Below are positions 44,297 through 53,847 of a DNA stretch of 64,000 bases, one piece after another. Position 1 is the first letter of the stretch. The number at the start of each line of letters is the position of its first letter. The DNA is from Labrenzia sp. OB1. GTDB lineage: Bacteria > Pseudomonadota > Alphaproteobacteria > Rhizobiales > Stappiaceae. The position numbers were made by a program, and so were the translations under genes. Under the pieces are notes generated by a model. That model saw nothing but the letters and a program-made list of their open reading frames with translations. It was not told the origin of the DNA and ran no database searches. Location of the stretch: positions 60,303-124,302 of the forward strand of contig NZ_JSEP01000018.1 in the NCBI RefSeq assembly GCF_001624695.1. Reading direction: 5' to 3'.

Positions 44297-45016
44297 TTAC
44301 TTGATCGCGAGAATATCGAAATTGCTGACATTCGCGACAACACCGTCGTCCCACCCGCCCGCGACAAGGGCCGAAGCTTGTTCCTTTAGCAGGCCTGCCA
44401 CTTTACCCGCAAAATGGGCTTCGCGACCGGAGTCGTCGGCAAAGATGTCGAAGATCGCAAAATTGTTTTCGTCGATCTGCAGTGCGGCCCAGAACAGCGT
44501 CTTCGGCTCTGTTTCGGCGACGATGGGCCCGGCCGCGCCCAGCAATGCCGCCAGTTGCTCACTCTGTCCCGGCGCGGCTTCGAGCTTGATATAAGTGGCT
44601 GTCGTTGCGCTATAGAGATCTGCAGGTGCCTTTGCCGACAGCACGTCTGAATTGTTGATATTGGCGACAACGCCCGCATCCCAGCCACCCTTGACCAGTG
44701 TGTCTGCGTTCTCGTTCAGCGCGGCGGCGACAACACCCGAAAAATGCGCGTTTCTCGCGTCATCGTCGACGAAGATATCGAAAATGGCCAGCGTGTCATT
44801 GGCTTGAAGGGCAAACCAGAGCGCGGTTCCAGGTTCGGTCTCCTTCACCAGGGGGGCGGCGCCGGCCAGGAACTCGGCGAAGGCGTCAGTCTGGCCATCG
44901 GCAGCAGGCATGGTGATGTAGCTTGCGGTGTGATCTTTCATGGCGTTTTCCTGTGCGTTTGCGGTACCGGCGAACAAGGACAGTGCGGCGAGTATCTGCA
45001 GGATCCGGGTTTTCAT
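44297..45016 (-). CDS. Periplasmic protein with two tandem ABM-like domains
   Basis: 239 residues with a signal peptide (1-20, ending GTANA-QEN). The mature protein is an internal duplication: residues about 30-125 and 140-239 share the plan YI.(M/L).AA.GQ, LVKETEPGT/IVAETEPKT, LWFALQANDTLAIFDIF/FWAALQIDENNFAIFDIF and GGWDAGVVANINNSDVL/GGWDDGVVANVSNFDIL. Each half resembles the antibiotic biosynthesis monooxygenase (YgiN-like) ferredoxin fold, which normally dimerises, so this looks like a fused, exported pseudo-dimer. Function unknown. It is divergent from a LysR gene. Confidence 0.78.
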   Translation of the reverse strand: MKTRILQILAALSLFAGTANAQENAMKDHTASYITMPAADGQTDAFAEFLAGAAPLVKETEPGTALWFALQANDTLAIFDIFVDDDARNAHFSGVVAAALNENADTLVKGGWDAGVVANINNSDVLSAKAPADLYSATTATYIKLEAAPGQSEQLAALLGAAGPIVAETEPKTLFWAALQIDENNFAIFDIFADDSGREAHFAGKVAGLLKEQASALVAGGWDDGVVANVSNFDILAIK

Positions 45017-45182
45017 GGTCGCTTCTCCTTCGCGTTTCATCGTTTGAGTTCCGATGCGCTCTTGTCCCACGACGGGCCACTCCGACTCCAATCCCGGATT
45101 TCTATTTTACGATGGGCATTGACTATGGAAGCAGATCCGACAATCTGAAGGTTCCGAAGCGCCAGGTCAGCGGGAAACGTCA

Positions 45183-46049
45183 ATGGAAATGAATCAGGTT
45201 CGCTACTTTCTTGCCGTCTGCGAACATCGGAATTTCACCCATGCGGCAAGCGCGGCGAATGTTTCGCAGCCCTCCCTGACCGCAGCCATCAAGAAACTGG
45301 AAAATGAAATGGGTGGCCCCCTGTTCATCAGGGATCGCGCGGGGTGTCGGCTGACACCTCTCGGAAAACTTCTGCGCCCAAGGCTTGAAAGGGTTCAGCA
45401 GGAAACACGGCAGGCAAAGGCCGAAGCCGTACGGCATGCGCGGTTGGAGCGTGTCCCGATCCGCATTGGTGTCGGTGAGACCATCGGACATAACAGGATT
45501 TCCGCAGCGGTGGAGCGGTTTCGAACACGCCTTCCGCAAGCTGAAATCGAGCTGATTGTCGCTACGACGGACGATTTGCTCGCAGGGCTTCGTGAAGGTG
45601 ACTACGACATCGTTCTGACCGCTGGGCAGGTCAGCCCCGAGCTCTATCGAATAGATCCACTCTATCGAGAAGAGTATCGTGTGGTGGTCGCGAGGGATCA
45701 TCCATTCTGCGAGCTGCAGGCCGTGACGCTTGAAACACTCGCCAACACGAACATGCTGGACCGCCCGAACTGCGAAATGCGTGACACGCTCCATGCCACT
45801 TGCTCGGACCTCGGGCACGTCCTTTATGCGGCTTATCGCTCGAATCGGGTCGACTGGTTGCTGGAGCTCGCACGCCAGGGGTCCGGCGTCGTGATCCTTC
45901 CGGCAACTGCAATCCCGGCCGATCCCGCGCTTGAGTCGCGGCCAGTCGAGGGGATCGAAATCTCCCGCGAGGTCGTCGCCCTCAGATTCCGGCATCAGGC
46001 GTCAAGACCCGAAGCCAATCAACTGGTTCGGGAGCTGTCACGAAGTTAG
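45183..46049 (+). CDS. LysR-family transcriptional regulator
   Basis: 288 residues: helix-turn-helix at about 18-40 (FTHAASAANVSQPSLTAAIKKLENEMG) and a LysR substrate-binding domain from about 90, with DDLLAGLREGDYDIVL typical of the inducer domain. It is divergent from the ABM-like gene with 166 bases between the starts, the classic arrangement for a LysR protein and its target. A TTGACT at 45119 in this gap may be part of a promoter. Inducer unknown. Confidence 0.9.
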   Translation: MEMNQVRYFLAVCEHRNFTHAASAANVSQPSLTAAIKKLENEMGGPLFIRDRAGCRLTPLGKLLRPRLERVQQETRQAKAEAVRHARLERVPIRIGVGETIGHNRISAAVERFRTRLPQAEIELIVATTDDLLAGLREGDYDIVLTAGQVSPELYRIDPLYREEYRVVVARDHPFCELQAVTLETLANTNMLDRPNCEMRDTLHATCSDLGHVLYAAYRSNRVDWLLELARQGSGVVILPATAIPADPALESRPVEGIEISREVVALRFRHQASRPEANQLVRELSRS

Positions 46050-46198
46050 CTATCTGCGAATTGGTTTTTTCAACCACTCTGCGCGAAGCATCGACCTGGA
46101 CAGAACCTTGCTTCTCGGACCAGATCACCCAGGCTCTGTAGCTGGTTGGGGGGCAACACCTGAAACGGCCACCTCCTGCAGCCAAACGGCCCCGACAT

Positions 46199-46498
46199 TC
46201 AGACCGACGCGGCGATGTCCTGCCACAGGGCGTCGGCGTCCCGGGTCGCTGCAGGTTTTCCGGCGCGCCGGAACCAGTAGGCCGCGTTGCCCGGATCGTT
46301 CTCGATCAGGTGGCACAGGGCGTGGATCCAGTCATGCTCCGTGTCGCCTTCGCGGCTCTGGCAAATCTCGTGCGCTTTTTCCCATTCGGGACCGAGTTCC
46401 AAACCGCCCTTTTTCAGCCACCACAATGCCTGCCGGGGAGGGGAGAAACTGGCAGGTGGTTCAGCCGGAGAAAAATCCATCGGTGTCTGACTGGACAT
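46199..46498 (-). CDS. Conserved small protein of unknown function
   Basis: 99 residues from the ATG at 46498, with AGGAG 6 bases upstream. The centre has a tryptophan-rich pattern (ALWWLKKGGLELGPEWEKAH, then WIHALCHLIENDPGNAAYWFRRAG) that looks helical, with similarity in shape to a TPR-like unit. No signal or membrane helix. The good ribosome site and codon use support a real gene; I do not recognise a named family. Confidence 0.7.
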   Translation of the reverse strand: MSSQTPMDFSPAEPPASFSPPRQALWWLKKGGLELGPEWEKAHEICQSREGDTEHDWIHALCHLIENDPGNAAYWFRRAGKPAATRDADALWQDIAASV

Positions 46499-46609
46499 GA
46501 AACGCTCCTGTGTCAGTGCTGAAAACCGGTGCAAGGGCAAATCTGTCCGATGCCGTCAAGTCATCAGGCTTGTAGCTGCGCCGGATGCATGGGTGAGAAC
46601 ACAAAAATA

Positions 46610-47797
46610 CTACGTTTCCGGCGAAATGGCGAGCGATGGCTCCGCAGGGGAGGCGTCGTCCTTTTCCCCCTGGATATCGCCCAGTTCCAGATCCTCGATC
46701 CTGCGGCTGCGTTTGCTGATCTTGTCGGTGGAAATCAGGATCTGGTCGATATCCTTGTTCACCTGGGTAAAATGCGACTGCAGCTTGCCGACCCTGTCGT
46801 TCAGGCGGCTGACATCGACGATCAGATGTCCGACCTCGGCCCGGATCAAATGCGCCTGTTCGCGCATCTTGGCATCGCGCAGAACGGACTGGATGACCTG
46901 AATGGAGAGCATCAGCAGAGAAGGGGAGACGATCACCACCCGCGCGCGATGGGATTTCTGCACCAGATCCTCGAAGCTTTCATTGAGTTCCGCGAAGACG
47001 CTTTCCGACGGCACAAAGAGGAAGGCGGTATCCTGGGTTTCTCCGGGAAGCAGGTATTTTTCGCTGATGTCCTGAATGTGTTTCGTGAAATCCTTGCGGA
47101 ACTGGGCCTGGGCGTATTTCAGCTGGTCGTCGCTTTCCGCTTCGCGCAGCAGATTGAAAGCTTCAAGCGGAAACTTGGCGTCGATGGAGAGAGAAGGTGC
47201 GCCGTTCGGCATGTGGATGAGGCAGTCCGGGCGGCTGTTGTTGGACAGCACCGCCTGGAAGGAATAGGTGCTCGGCGCCATCTGGTCCTGGACAATCGCC
47301 TCCATCCGTCCCTGCCCGAAGGCACCCCGCGTCTGCTTGTTGGACAGGATCGCCTGCAACTGACCGACCTGACCGGACAGGTCGGTGATCGTGCGCTGCG
47401 CCCGGTCGATGACGGCGAGTCGCTCATGCAGGTGCCGCAGCCCATCCTGTGTGCGTTTGCTGGTATCGGCCATGGACAGGCCGAGCTTGTGGCCCATGCC
47501 GTCCAGGCGCTCGTTGACGGAACGCATCATGTCGGAATGCCGCGAGCCGAAGACTTCGGCCATGGTCTGCATGCGTCCTGTCATCTCGCCCTGCGATTTC
47601 AGAAGCTGCGACAGATGGCTCTCCAGCTCGTGAATGCGCTCGGTCGCGGCCGTATCGGCCTCCGCGCGCAGCCGGATCTCGCGAATGGTCTTCAGGCCCA
47701 GCCAGAAAATCAGGGCAAGCAGCACCAATCCGCCGACAATTGCGGTTTCCAGGGCCGTCACGGGGCGGCCACTCAATTCAAACAGGATCTCATTCAT
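46610..47797 (-). CDS. rmuC: RmuC-family DNA recombination protein
   Basis: 395 residues: an N-terminal membrane helix (about 16-37), a long coiled coil (about 40-150) and the RmuC nuclease-like domain (about 165-360) with DCLIHMPNGAPSLSIDAKFPLEAF and FVPSESVFAELNE. RmuC limits inversions at short inverted repeats in E. coli. The ATG at 47797 was chosen; an earlier in-frame start at 47833 has no better ribosome site. Divergent from def. Confidence 0.88.
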   Translation of the reverse strand: MNEILFELSGRPVTALETAIVGGLVLLALIFWLGLKTIREIRLRAEADTAATERIHELESHLSQLLKSQGEMTGRMQTMAEVFGSRHSDMMRSVNERLDGMGHKLGLSMADTSKRTQDGLRHLHERLAVIDRAQRTITDLSGQVGQLQAILSNKQTRGAFGQGRMEAIVQDQMAPSTYSFQAVLSNNSRPDCLIHMPNGAPSLSIDAKFPLEAFNLLREAESDDQLKYAQAQFRKDFTKHIQDISEKYLLPGETQDTAFLFVPSESVFAELNESFEDLVQKSHRARVVIVSPSLLMLSIQVIQSVLRDAKMREQAHLIRAEVGHLIVDVSRLNDRVGKLQSHFTQVNKDIDQILISTDKISKRSRRIEDLELGDIQGEKDDASPAEPSLAISPET

Positions 47798-47922
47798 GAA
47801 ACAAACATAGAACGATTCGGTCCGTGCGCGCATCCGGCGGTCCGTTCATGGCCGTTGAAAACGTAGGGCATACCTGCGTTTTCCGCGTTGACCCGTACGA
47901 AATGATTGCCTATGTGAGGCGA

Positions 47923-48441
47923 ATGACAACACGCCCGATCATCACAATTCCCGATCCGGTCCTGCGCGAGGTCTGTGCCCCAGTCGAAACAATCGACGAC
48001 GGGATACGCGCGCTGGCGGACGATATGCTGGATTCCATGTATGAAGCGCCCGGCATCGGCCTGGCCGCCAGCCAGATCGGTGTCCTGAAGCGCATGTTCG
48101 TTCTGGATGTTTCCAAGGACGAAGAGCCGAAGGCGCCGATGGTCTTCATCAACCCGCAGATCGTCTGGTCGAGCGAAGACACCTCCATTTATCAGGAAGG
48201 CTGTCTGTCGATCCCGGAATATTTCGAGGATGTGGAGCGCCCGGCCGAGGTCACCGTTCAGTTTCTGAACCGGGAGGGCGCGGAACAGGAAATCAAGGCC
48301 GAAGGGCTTCTGGCGACCTGCATCCAGCATGAGCTTGACCATCTCAACGGGAAACTGTTCATTGACTACCTGTCGAAGCTGAAGCGCGACAGGGTAGTCA
48401 AGAAATTTACCAAACAGGCCAAACTGGCCGGCAAGCTCTAG
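47923..48441 (+). CDS. def: Peptide deformylase
   Basis: Removes the formyl group from new proteins. 172 residues from the ATG at 47923, which restores the canonical N-terminus ([15 protein letters not shown]); the frame is open 33 codons upstream. The three family motifs are [10 protein letters not shown] (near 45), EGCLSIPE with the metal-binding Cys (near 95) and QHELDHLNG with the two His and catalytic Glu (near 138). It lies close to fmt, its functional partner, but a MarC gene intervenes. Confidence 0.95.
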   Translation: MTTRPIITIPDPVLREVCAPVETIDDGIRALADDMLDSMYEAPGIGLAASQIGVLKRMFVLDVSKDEEPKAPMVFINPQIVWSSEDTSIYQEGCLSIPEYFEDVERPAEVTVQFLNREGAEQEIKAEGLLATCIQHELDHLNGKLFIDYLSKLKRDRVVKKFTKQAKLAGKL

Positions 48442-48513
48442 GGTCCGCAGTCCGGGTCAGAAGACCCGGGGTCTGTGACTTGAAGTTGTTGAATTGCTGA
48501 AGGGGTGGCATTC

Positions 48514-49146
48514 ATGGATCAGGCCTTGTTCCTGAAAATCTTCGCTGCGCTCTTTGCGATCATGAACCCGATCGCCAACCTGCCGGTGTTCCTGTCTCTG
48601 ACGGCGGACCGGGGGGCGGGATATGAACGCAAGGTCGCCTTCACCCTGCTGATCAGCTTAAGTATCGGCGCGGTCTTTATCGGCGTGACGGGGGATGCGA
48701 TCCTGCAGGTCTTCGGCATCAGCCTCGATGCCTTTCGCCTCGCCGGCGGGTTTCTGATCCTCCTGATCGCCCTGAACCTCATTTCCGGGGAAAAGAGCAA
48801 GGCCCATCACGGTAGTACCGAAGAACGCGAGAATGCCGACCAACAGGACAATCCTGCGATCTACCCGCTGACGGTTCCAATTCTCCTGGGGCCCGGAACG
48901 ATCTCCACCATGATCATCTACCGGGGGCGGGTGACCGACACCCCGCAGGAGATCGCTTATGTCGCCGCCGTCGCCGCCGCGATCGCCGTCCTGGTCGCCA
49001 CCTTTTTCGCCGCTCCTTTCCTGTCGCGGTTTCTCGGTCAGACATCGACCAGCGTGATGAGCCGTCTGATGGGCATGATCCTGGCGGCCATTGCCATGGA
49101 AATGATGGTCAGCAGCCTGAAGGTGCTGCTGCCGGGACTGGCCTGA
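48514..49146 (+). CDS. MarC-family integral membrane protein
   Basis: 210 residues from the ATG at 48514 (GAAGGGG 9 bases before), with six hydrophobic segments and the MarC/UPF0056 marks FAIMNPIANLPVFLSL near the start and PLTVPILLGPGTIST near 115. A charged loop at 95-112 (GEKSKAHHGSTEERENADQQ) divides the two halves. The family has no settled function; the name from multiple antibiotic resistance is historical. It sits between def and fmt. Confidence 0.88.
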   Translation: MDQALFLKIFAALFAIMNPIANLPVFLSLTADRGAGYERKVAFTLLISLSIGAVFIGVTGDAILQVFGISLDAFRLAGGFLILLIALNLISGEKSKAHHGSTEERENADQQDNPAIYPLTVPILLGPGTISTMIIYRGRVTDTPQEIAYVAAVAAAIAVLVATFFAAPFLSRFLGQTSTSVMSRLMGMILAAIAMEMMVSSLKVLLPGLA

Positions 49147-49305
49147 ACGGCGATCTGATGTGAGACCGGCCCTCATCCCGGGAGCATGCTGAGTACTGCG
49201 GTGGCCAATGGGTCGCAATCTCCGGATCAAGCCGGCCAGCACCCTTGCAAGCCATGGCCCGAGGCGCAATAAGGGGGCAAATTCCACAAACCGCTCAGGA
49301 GCGTC

Positions 49306-50244
49306 ATGTCCCTTCGCGTCGTTTTTATGGGCACCCCGGATTTCTCGGTGCCGACCCTGATGGAAATCGTCGGGCACGGGCACGACGTCGTCGCCTGTTA
49401 TTGTCAGCCGCCGCGTCCGGCGGGACGCGGCATGGATCTCAGGAAGTCATCGGTCCACGAGGCCGCTGAATCCTTTGGCATTCCGGTATTCACACCAAAG
49501 AGCCTCAAAGGTGTGGCGGAACAGTCCGAATTCGCGGAACTGGACGCGGATGTCGCGGTGGTGGTCGCCTATGGCCTTCTGCTGCCCCAGGCCATTCTGG
49601 ACGCTCCCCGCGAAGGTTGCCTCAATCTTCATGCCTCCATTCTTCCCCGCTGGCGCGGGGCGGCGCCGATCAACAGGGCGATCATGGCCGGCGACAGGGA
49701 AACGGCGGTACAGGTCATGCGCATGGAGGAGGGGCTGGATACCGGGCCGGTCTGCATGTCGGAAACCGTCGCCATCGGTGAGGATATGACCGCCGGAGAG
49801 CTTCACGACCGGCTCTCCGCACTCGGTGGTGACCTGATGGTCCGCGCCCTGGCGGCTCTTTCCCGCGGCGGCCTCGGCGAGCAGCCGCAGGCCGAGGAAG
49901 GAGCGACCTATGCGGCAAAGCTGTCCAAGCAGGAGACCCGCATCGACTGGAGCAAACCGGCGCAGGAGGTTCACAACCATATCCGCGGCCTTTCACCGTT
50001 TCTCGGCGCCTGGTGCGAGATGACGCTCGGGGGAAAGCCGGAGCGTGTGAAAATCCTGCGCAGCACCCTGGCCGATGGGCAAGGCGCTCAGGGAACGGTT
50101 TTGGAAACGGCCGATGGCCCGGTCATTGCCTGCGCCACCGGTGCCGTGCGTCTGGATCAGGTCCAGAGGGCAGGCAAGAAACCGGTGAGCGGCAAGGATT
50201 TCCTGCGCGGGACTTCCCTTCCTGACGGCACGGTTCTGGAATAG
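49306..50244 (+). CDS. fmt: Methionyl-tRNA formyltransferase
   Basis: 312-residue enzyme that formylates initiator Met-tRNA using 10-formyltetrahydrofolate. N-terminal formyltransferase domain with [11 protein letters not shown] at the start, the signature [21 protein letters not shown] (catalytic Asn/His, near 108) and a C-terminal OB-like domain from about 205. The 159-base gap after marC shows no clear terminator. Confidence 0.95.
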   Translation: MSLRVVFMGTPDFSVPTLMEIVGHGHDVVACYCQPPRPAGRGMDLRKSSVHEAAESFGIPVFTPKSLKGVAEQSEFAELDADVAVVVAYGLLLPQAILDAPREGCLNLHASILPRWRGAAPINRAIMAGDRETAVQVMRMEEGLDTGPVCMSETVAIGEDMTAGELHDRLSALGGDLMVRALAALSRGGLGEQPQAEEGATYAAKLSKQETRIDWSKPAQEVHNHIRGLSPFLGAWCEMTLGGKPERVKILRSTLADGQGAQGTVLETADGPVIACATGAVRLDQVQRAGKKPVSGKDFLRGTSLPDGTVLE

Positions 50245-50264
50245 GATCGATGCAGGAGAGATCG

Positions 50265-50804
50265 ATGACCAATGCTGCCGGCACTTCCAATCTGACATTC
50301 AGGGATGTCACACCCGCGGACGAATCCGTTGTGAAGGACCTTCTGGAAGCGGCGTTTCCGTCCGACATGGAGGCCCGTCTCGTCCACAAGCTGCGCCATT
50401 GTGGTGCGCTTGTACTTGAGCAGGTGGCCGCGGACGGCAAGGACAATGTGCAGGGCCACGTTGCCTATAGCCGTGTGACGCCGGCCGCCATTGGCCGCGC
50501 GCAGGGCCTGCAGGTCGCATGCCTTGCTCCGGTCGCCGTCTGGCCGGACCGGCAGCGCACCGGCATCGGCTCGGCCCTGATCACGGCCTCGCTGGAAAAG
50601 CTGAAGGGCATGGGCGAGGATCTGGTGCTGGTACTCGGTTATCCGGGCTATTATCCGCGGTTCGGTTTCGATCCTGTTCTGGCGCGCAAGGTTCAGGGGC
50701 CCTATGCGGGAGACGCTTTCATGGCGCTTGCATTGACGGAAGCGGGGAGCCGCGACCTGCCGATAGAGGTGGCCTTCGCCACGCCGTTTGAAGAATTCGA
50801 ATAA
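50265..50804 (+). CDS. GNAT-family N-acetyltransferase (YhbS-like)
   Basis: 179 residues from the ATG at 50265, 4 bases after AGGAGAG; an ATG at 50250 is possible. The acetyl-CoA loop is VWPDRQRTGIGSALI (near 99), and LGYPGYYPRFGFDPV is typical of the YhbS group. Substrate unknown. Its stop shares a base with the truA start (TAATG), so the two are coupled. Confidence 0.87.
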   Translation: MTNAAGTSNLTFRDVTPADESVVKDLLEAAFPSDMEARLVHKLRHCGALVLEQVAADGKDNVQGHVAYSRVTPAAIGRAQGLQVACLAPVAVWPDRQRTGIGSALITASLEKLKGMGEDLVLVLGYPGYYPRFGFDPVLARKVQGPYAGDAFMALALTEAGSRDLPIEVAFATPFEEFE

Positions 50805-51625
50805 TGCCGCGATACAAGCTGACGGTGGAATATGACGGCCGGCCGTTCTGCGGCTGGCAGCGCCAGAGCAACGGACCGTCCGTTCAAGCTGTGATCGAGC
50901 GCGCCCTGAAATCCTTTTCCGGGGAAGACGTGACGATAGGCGGGGCCGGCCGCACGGACACCGGTGTTCATGCGACCGGTCAGGTCTGCCATGCGGATCT
51001 GTCGAAATCCTGGCCGGCCAGAACGGTCATGGGTGCGGTGAACTTTTATTGCCTGCCCGATCCGGTCGTCATCCTGGATGCTGAGGAAATGCATGATGGG
51101 TTTGACGCCCGTTTTTCCGCGATTCGCCGGTCATACCGCTACCGCATTCACAATCGTCTCGCGTCGCTGACCCATCAACGGGGTCTGGCCTGGCATGTGA
51201 AAGCGGATCTCGATGCTCAAGCCATGCACGAAGCGGCGCAGGAATTCGTCGGCCATCACGATTTCACCACCTTCCGGCACACCCGCTGCCAGGCCAAAAG
51301 CCCTGAAAAGACGCTGGAGCATTTTTCCGTTCGAAGGGACGGCGAATTTGTCCTTGCCGAATGTTCTTCCCGCTCGTTCCTGCACAATCAGGTCCGCTCC
51401 ATGGTGGGATCCCTGCGCCTGGTAGGCGAGGGTAAATGGGGCCCTGGCGACATTACCGATGCCTTGCAGGCCCGCGATCGCACCGCCTGCGGCCCGGTTG
51501 CTCCGTCCGACGGGCTGTATCTCACCCGCGTCGACTATCGCCCGGTGGAGGTCGATCTGGCGGAGTGGAAAGACAAGCAGGCGCGCAAGGCCATATCGGC
51601 GGTTGAGCAGAATGACCCAATCTAG
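50804..51625 (+). CDS. truA: tRNA pseudouridine(38-40) synthase TruA
   Basis: 273 residues. The catalytic aspartate is in GAGRTDTGVHATGQ (near 52); other family blocks are YDGRPFCGWQRQ, RSYRYRIHNR and FLHNQVRSMVGSL. It modifies the anticodon arm of many tRNAs. The fmt-GNAT-truA order, with dapE and dapD further on, recalls the def-fmt-truA-dapE cluster of Rhizobiales. Confidence 0.95.
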   Translation: MPRYKLTVEYDGRPFCGWQRQSNGPSVQAVIERALKSFSGEDVTIGGAGRTDTGVHATGQVCHADLSKSWPARTVMGAVNFYCLPDPVVILDAEEMHDGFDARFSAIRRSYRYRIHNRLASLTHQRGLAWHVKADLDAQAMHEAAQEFVGHHDFTTFRHTRCQAKSPEKTLEHFSVRRDGEFVLAECSSRSFLHNQVRSMVGSLRLVGEGKWGPGDITDALQARDRTACGPVAPSDGLYLTRVDYRPVEVDLAEWKDKQARKAISAVEQNDPI

Positions 51626-51974
51626 CCGGGAAAAGTTCTATGCCTGTCCATTCCCTCCCGGAGCCTTCCCCGAATCAGCGTGGCGAAGATCCGCATTCAG
51701 GCAATCGCGGACTCTTTCGGTGAATAGCGCCTGGCGATCCTGTATTTTTACGCCAGGACATTTTCTGGACATCTATTGAGTGCATGAGTTGCGATGTTGC
51801 CGCAAAGATTGCGGTTGCGCGACCTGCCTTTGCGCATTTGCACATGGCGTGTTTCCTGAGATCGCACGCGTACCAAAGCCCGTCGGCACGTTTGACGCGA
51901 AACCGAATCGCAGGCTCTGGAGAGCGACCGCGGCAATGACGTTGTTTGTTGGCGCTCATTGCAAGTAGTCCGCA

Positions 51975-51998
51975 AAAACCGCAGGAATTGGCGGTTTT
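51975..51998. terminator. Hairpin with A/T-ended stem after truA
   Basis: AAAACCGC, 8-base loop, GCGGTTTT. On the minus strand the right arm continues into TTTTTG, on the plus strand into TTTTCC, so it may be bidirectional. It lies 350 bases past truA. Confidence 0.4.
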
Positions 51999-52095
51999 CC
52001 GGTGGTGGCGGGGCCGCAGAGCAATACGACCGGACATGTTTCCGGATGGCTTTCGAAAACAATTTCGCCTTGTGAAGTCGGTCGCTGTGTCAAAA

Positions 52096-52150
52096 AATTA
52101 GACACTTGTACAAATAGACTCGTTGACAAAATTACATTGAAAGTCTAATT
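52096..52150 (+). promoter_or_regulatory. Candidate porin promoter enclosed by an inverted repeat
   Basis: TTGACA at 52123-52128 with TCTAAT at 52144-52149 (15-base spacer, rather short). The arms AATTAGAC (52096-52103) and GTCTAATT (52143-52150) are exact inverted repeats around it, the right arm covering the -10. This could be a regulator site that occludes the promoter. It is 389 bases before the porin start. Confidence 0.35.
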
Positions 52151-52538
52151 GTGCACCATCGTCAATTTTACGTCCCTCGAATGCGAAGGTGCGATCAACG
52201 CAACGGACAACTGCGTATGAGCTAAAGTAAAAAAATACAATCAACGACGTACCTAATATGTTTTGACTCTGGGGCTGATGCCGTTATCCGGAGCGATGGC
52301 TTTTGTAAAAAGTCAATAAAAACAAAGTGTTGTAAAAATGCTACTCGGAAGTTGATTGTAGTTGGTGAGTGCGCAAAGGGCTTGATTGTAAGGCTGAAAG
52401 TTGGAAGAACGTAAGTAGGCAAGGAAGTAGAAGAAAGCTAAATCTACAAATTGCAAGCCAGTTTACTCTGGTTTGCGGTCGGGTTAAGTGGTGATGTTCT
52501 CTTTATTGCTTATATGAACGTAAAATTGGAGAATAACG

Positions 52539-53702
52539 ATGAAACTCAAGAGCTTGATGCTCGGCGCTGCAGCAGCTGCTGCCGCTACCACCGCCCAGGC
52601 AGCCGACCTTCCGGTTGCTCCGGAGCCGGTCGATTACGTTCGCGTCTGTGACGCTTACGGCGCACGCTTCTACTACATCCCGGGCACCGAAACCTGCCTC
52701 CGCGTTGGCGGCCGTGTTCGTACCCAGATCGTAGCCAACAACGTTCTTGAAGACGGCGCATGGAGCGATCGCGACTCCGACGGCTACTCCTGGCTGGCTC
52801 GTGGTTACCTGTACCTTGACGCTCGCACGGCTACCGAATTCGGCACGCTGCGCACTTATGTCTCCATGTACGGCAACTCCACAAATGGCGATGCCTCCGG
52901 TTTCGTCATGGACAACGCCTACGTCCAGTGGGGCGGCCTGACGGCTGGTCGTCTGACCTCAAACTTCGACATCTTCACCGGTCAGGCCTTCATCGGTGTT
53001 GTCGATCGTGACTGGTCGGACGTGACCGTGAACCAGGTTGCCTACACCGCTGCTTTCGGCAACGGTTTCTCCGCAACCATCGCTATTGAAGACCGTTCCA
53101 GCCGTGAAGCTACCGGTTCCGCAGCAGGCGGCGGTGTCGTGAACTACGGCGGCACGCGTGCTCCGGACGTCGTTGCTGCTCTCGGCATCTCCCAGGGTTG
53201 GGGTTCCGCACAGCTGTCCGGTGCTTTGCACCAGGTTTACCCGGATGCAGCTGCTAACGCCGGCAACAACGGCGGCGAAGACGAAATGGGCTTTGCAGTC
53301 GGCGGTGGCGTAGTCGTTAACCTGCCGATGGTTACCCCGGGTTCGAACATCTTCTTCCAGGGTTTCTACGGCGACGGCGCAATGGCCTACATCTCCACCT
53401 TCGGTGGAATTGCAGACAGCAACGGTTCGGGTGACACCTCCACAGGTTACTCCCTGTCCGCTGGTGCCTTCATCCAGGCAACTTCGACCATCGGTCTCGC
53501 ACTCGACGGTTCTTACCTCGATGTTGACGCAGCCGCTGGCCTGAACGACGTGACCCGTTATGCGATCGACGGTTCCGTACAGTGGGAGCCGGTCTCCGGT
53601 TTCGTAATGGGTGCTGACGTTGGTTACGCCAACACCGACTACGACGTCACTGGCGACACCGACGAACTCCTCTTCGGTGTTCGTATGCAGAGGACGTTCT
53701 AA
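52539..53702 (+). CDS. Alphaproteobacterial outer membrane porin (Porin_2 family)
   Basis: 387 residues: signal peptide 1-22 (ending AQA-ADL), then a beta-barrel ending in phenylalanine, as needed for BAM recognition. CDAYGARFYYIPGTETCLRVGG near residue 38 carries the two cysteines typical of Rhizobiales/Brucella Omp2-like trimeric porins. GGAG lies 8 bases before the ATG. Codon use is shifted to GCT, GGT, CGT and GTT relative to neighbours, as for very highly expressed genes. Long AT-rich leader and strong terminator agree with abundant expression. Confidence 0.92.
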   Translation: MKLKSLMLGAAAAAAATTAQAADLPVAPEPVDYVRVCDAYGARFYYIPGTETCLRVGGRVRTQIVANNVLEDGAWSDRDSDGYSWLARGYLYLDARTATEFGTLRTYVSMYGNSTNGDASGFVMDNAYVQWGGLTAGRLTSNFDIFTGQAFIGVVDRDWSDVTVNQVAYTAAFGNGFSATIAIEDRSSREATGSAAGGGVVNYGGTRAPDVVAALGISQGWGSAQLSGALHQVYPDAAANAGNNGGEDEMGFAVGGGVVVNLPMVTPGSNIFFQGFYGDGAMAYISTFGGIADSNGSGDTSTGYSLSAGAFIQATSTIGLALDGSYLDVDAAAGLNDVTRYAIDGSVQWEPVSGFVMGADVGYANTDYDVTGDTDELLFGVRMQRTF

Positions 53703-53759
53703 TCCTCTACAAGCCTACTGGCTGTGGTCACTGACCTCCTTGACCTCCAGTCAGTCATG

Positions 53760-53790
53760 CGGCCCGGCAGACTCCAAATCTGCCGGGCCG
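53760..53790 (+). terminator. Terminator hairpin of the porin gene
   Basis: A perfect 12-bp stem CGGCCCGGCAGA/TCTGCCGGGCCG with a 7-base loop, 57 bases after the stop, followed by TCCCCTTAT. A second, weaker hairpin (CCTTA.GGGT/ACCCTAAGG, 53794-53816) follows at once; the pair may act together. Confidence 0.7.
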
Positions 53791-53847
53791 TCCCCTTATG
53801 GGTCCATACCCTAAGGGTCCAGGGCCTTTCAGGCGCACGAGACGGTT

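Larger units (their letters stand above)
51626..52538. promoter_or_regulatory. Long non-coding stretch before the porin gene
   Basis: 913 bases without a convincing gene. The first 450 are GC-moderate and hold a hairpin AAAACCGC/GCGGTTTT at 51975-51998 that could stop transcription from either side. From about 52080 the DNA becomes very AT-rich, with the promoter-like site at 52123 and many A-runs up to the porin ribosome site. A long porin leader or an unannotated small RNA would fit here, but neither can be shown from sequence. Confidence 0.5.

Noticed and set aside
51675..52062. Minus- and plus-strand open frames of 60-120 codons after truA
   Set aside because: Cys/Arg-rich, overlapping each other in several frames, no ribosome site and no recognisable family; read as chance frames in non-coding DNA.
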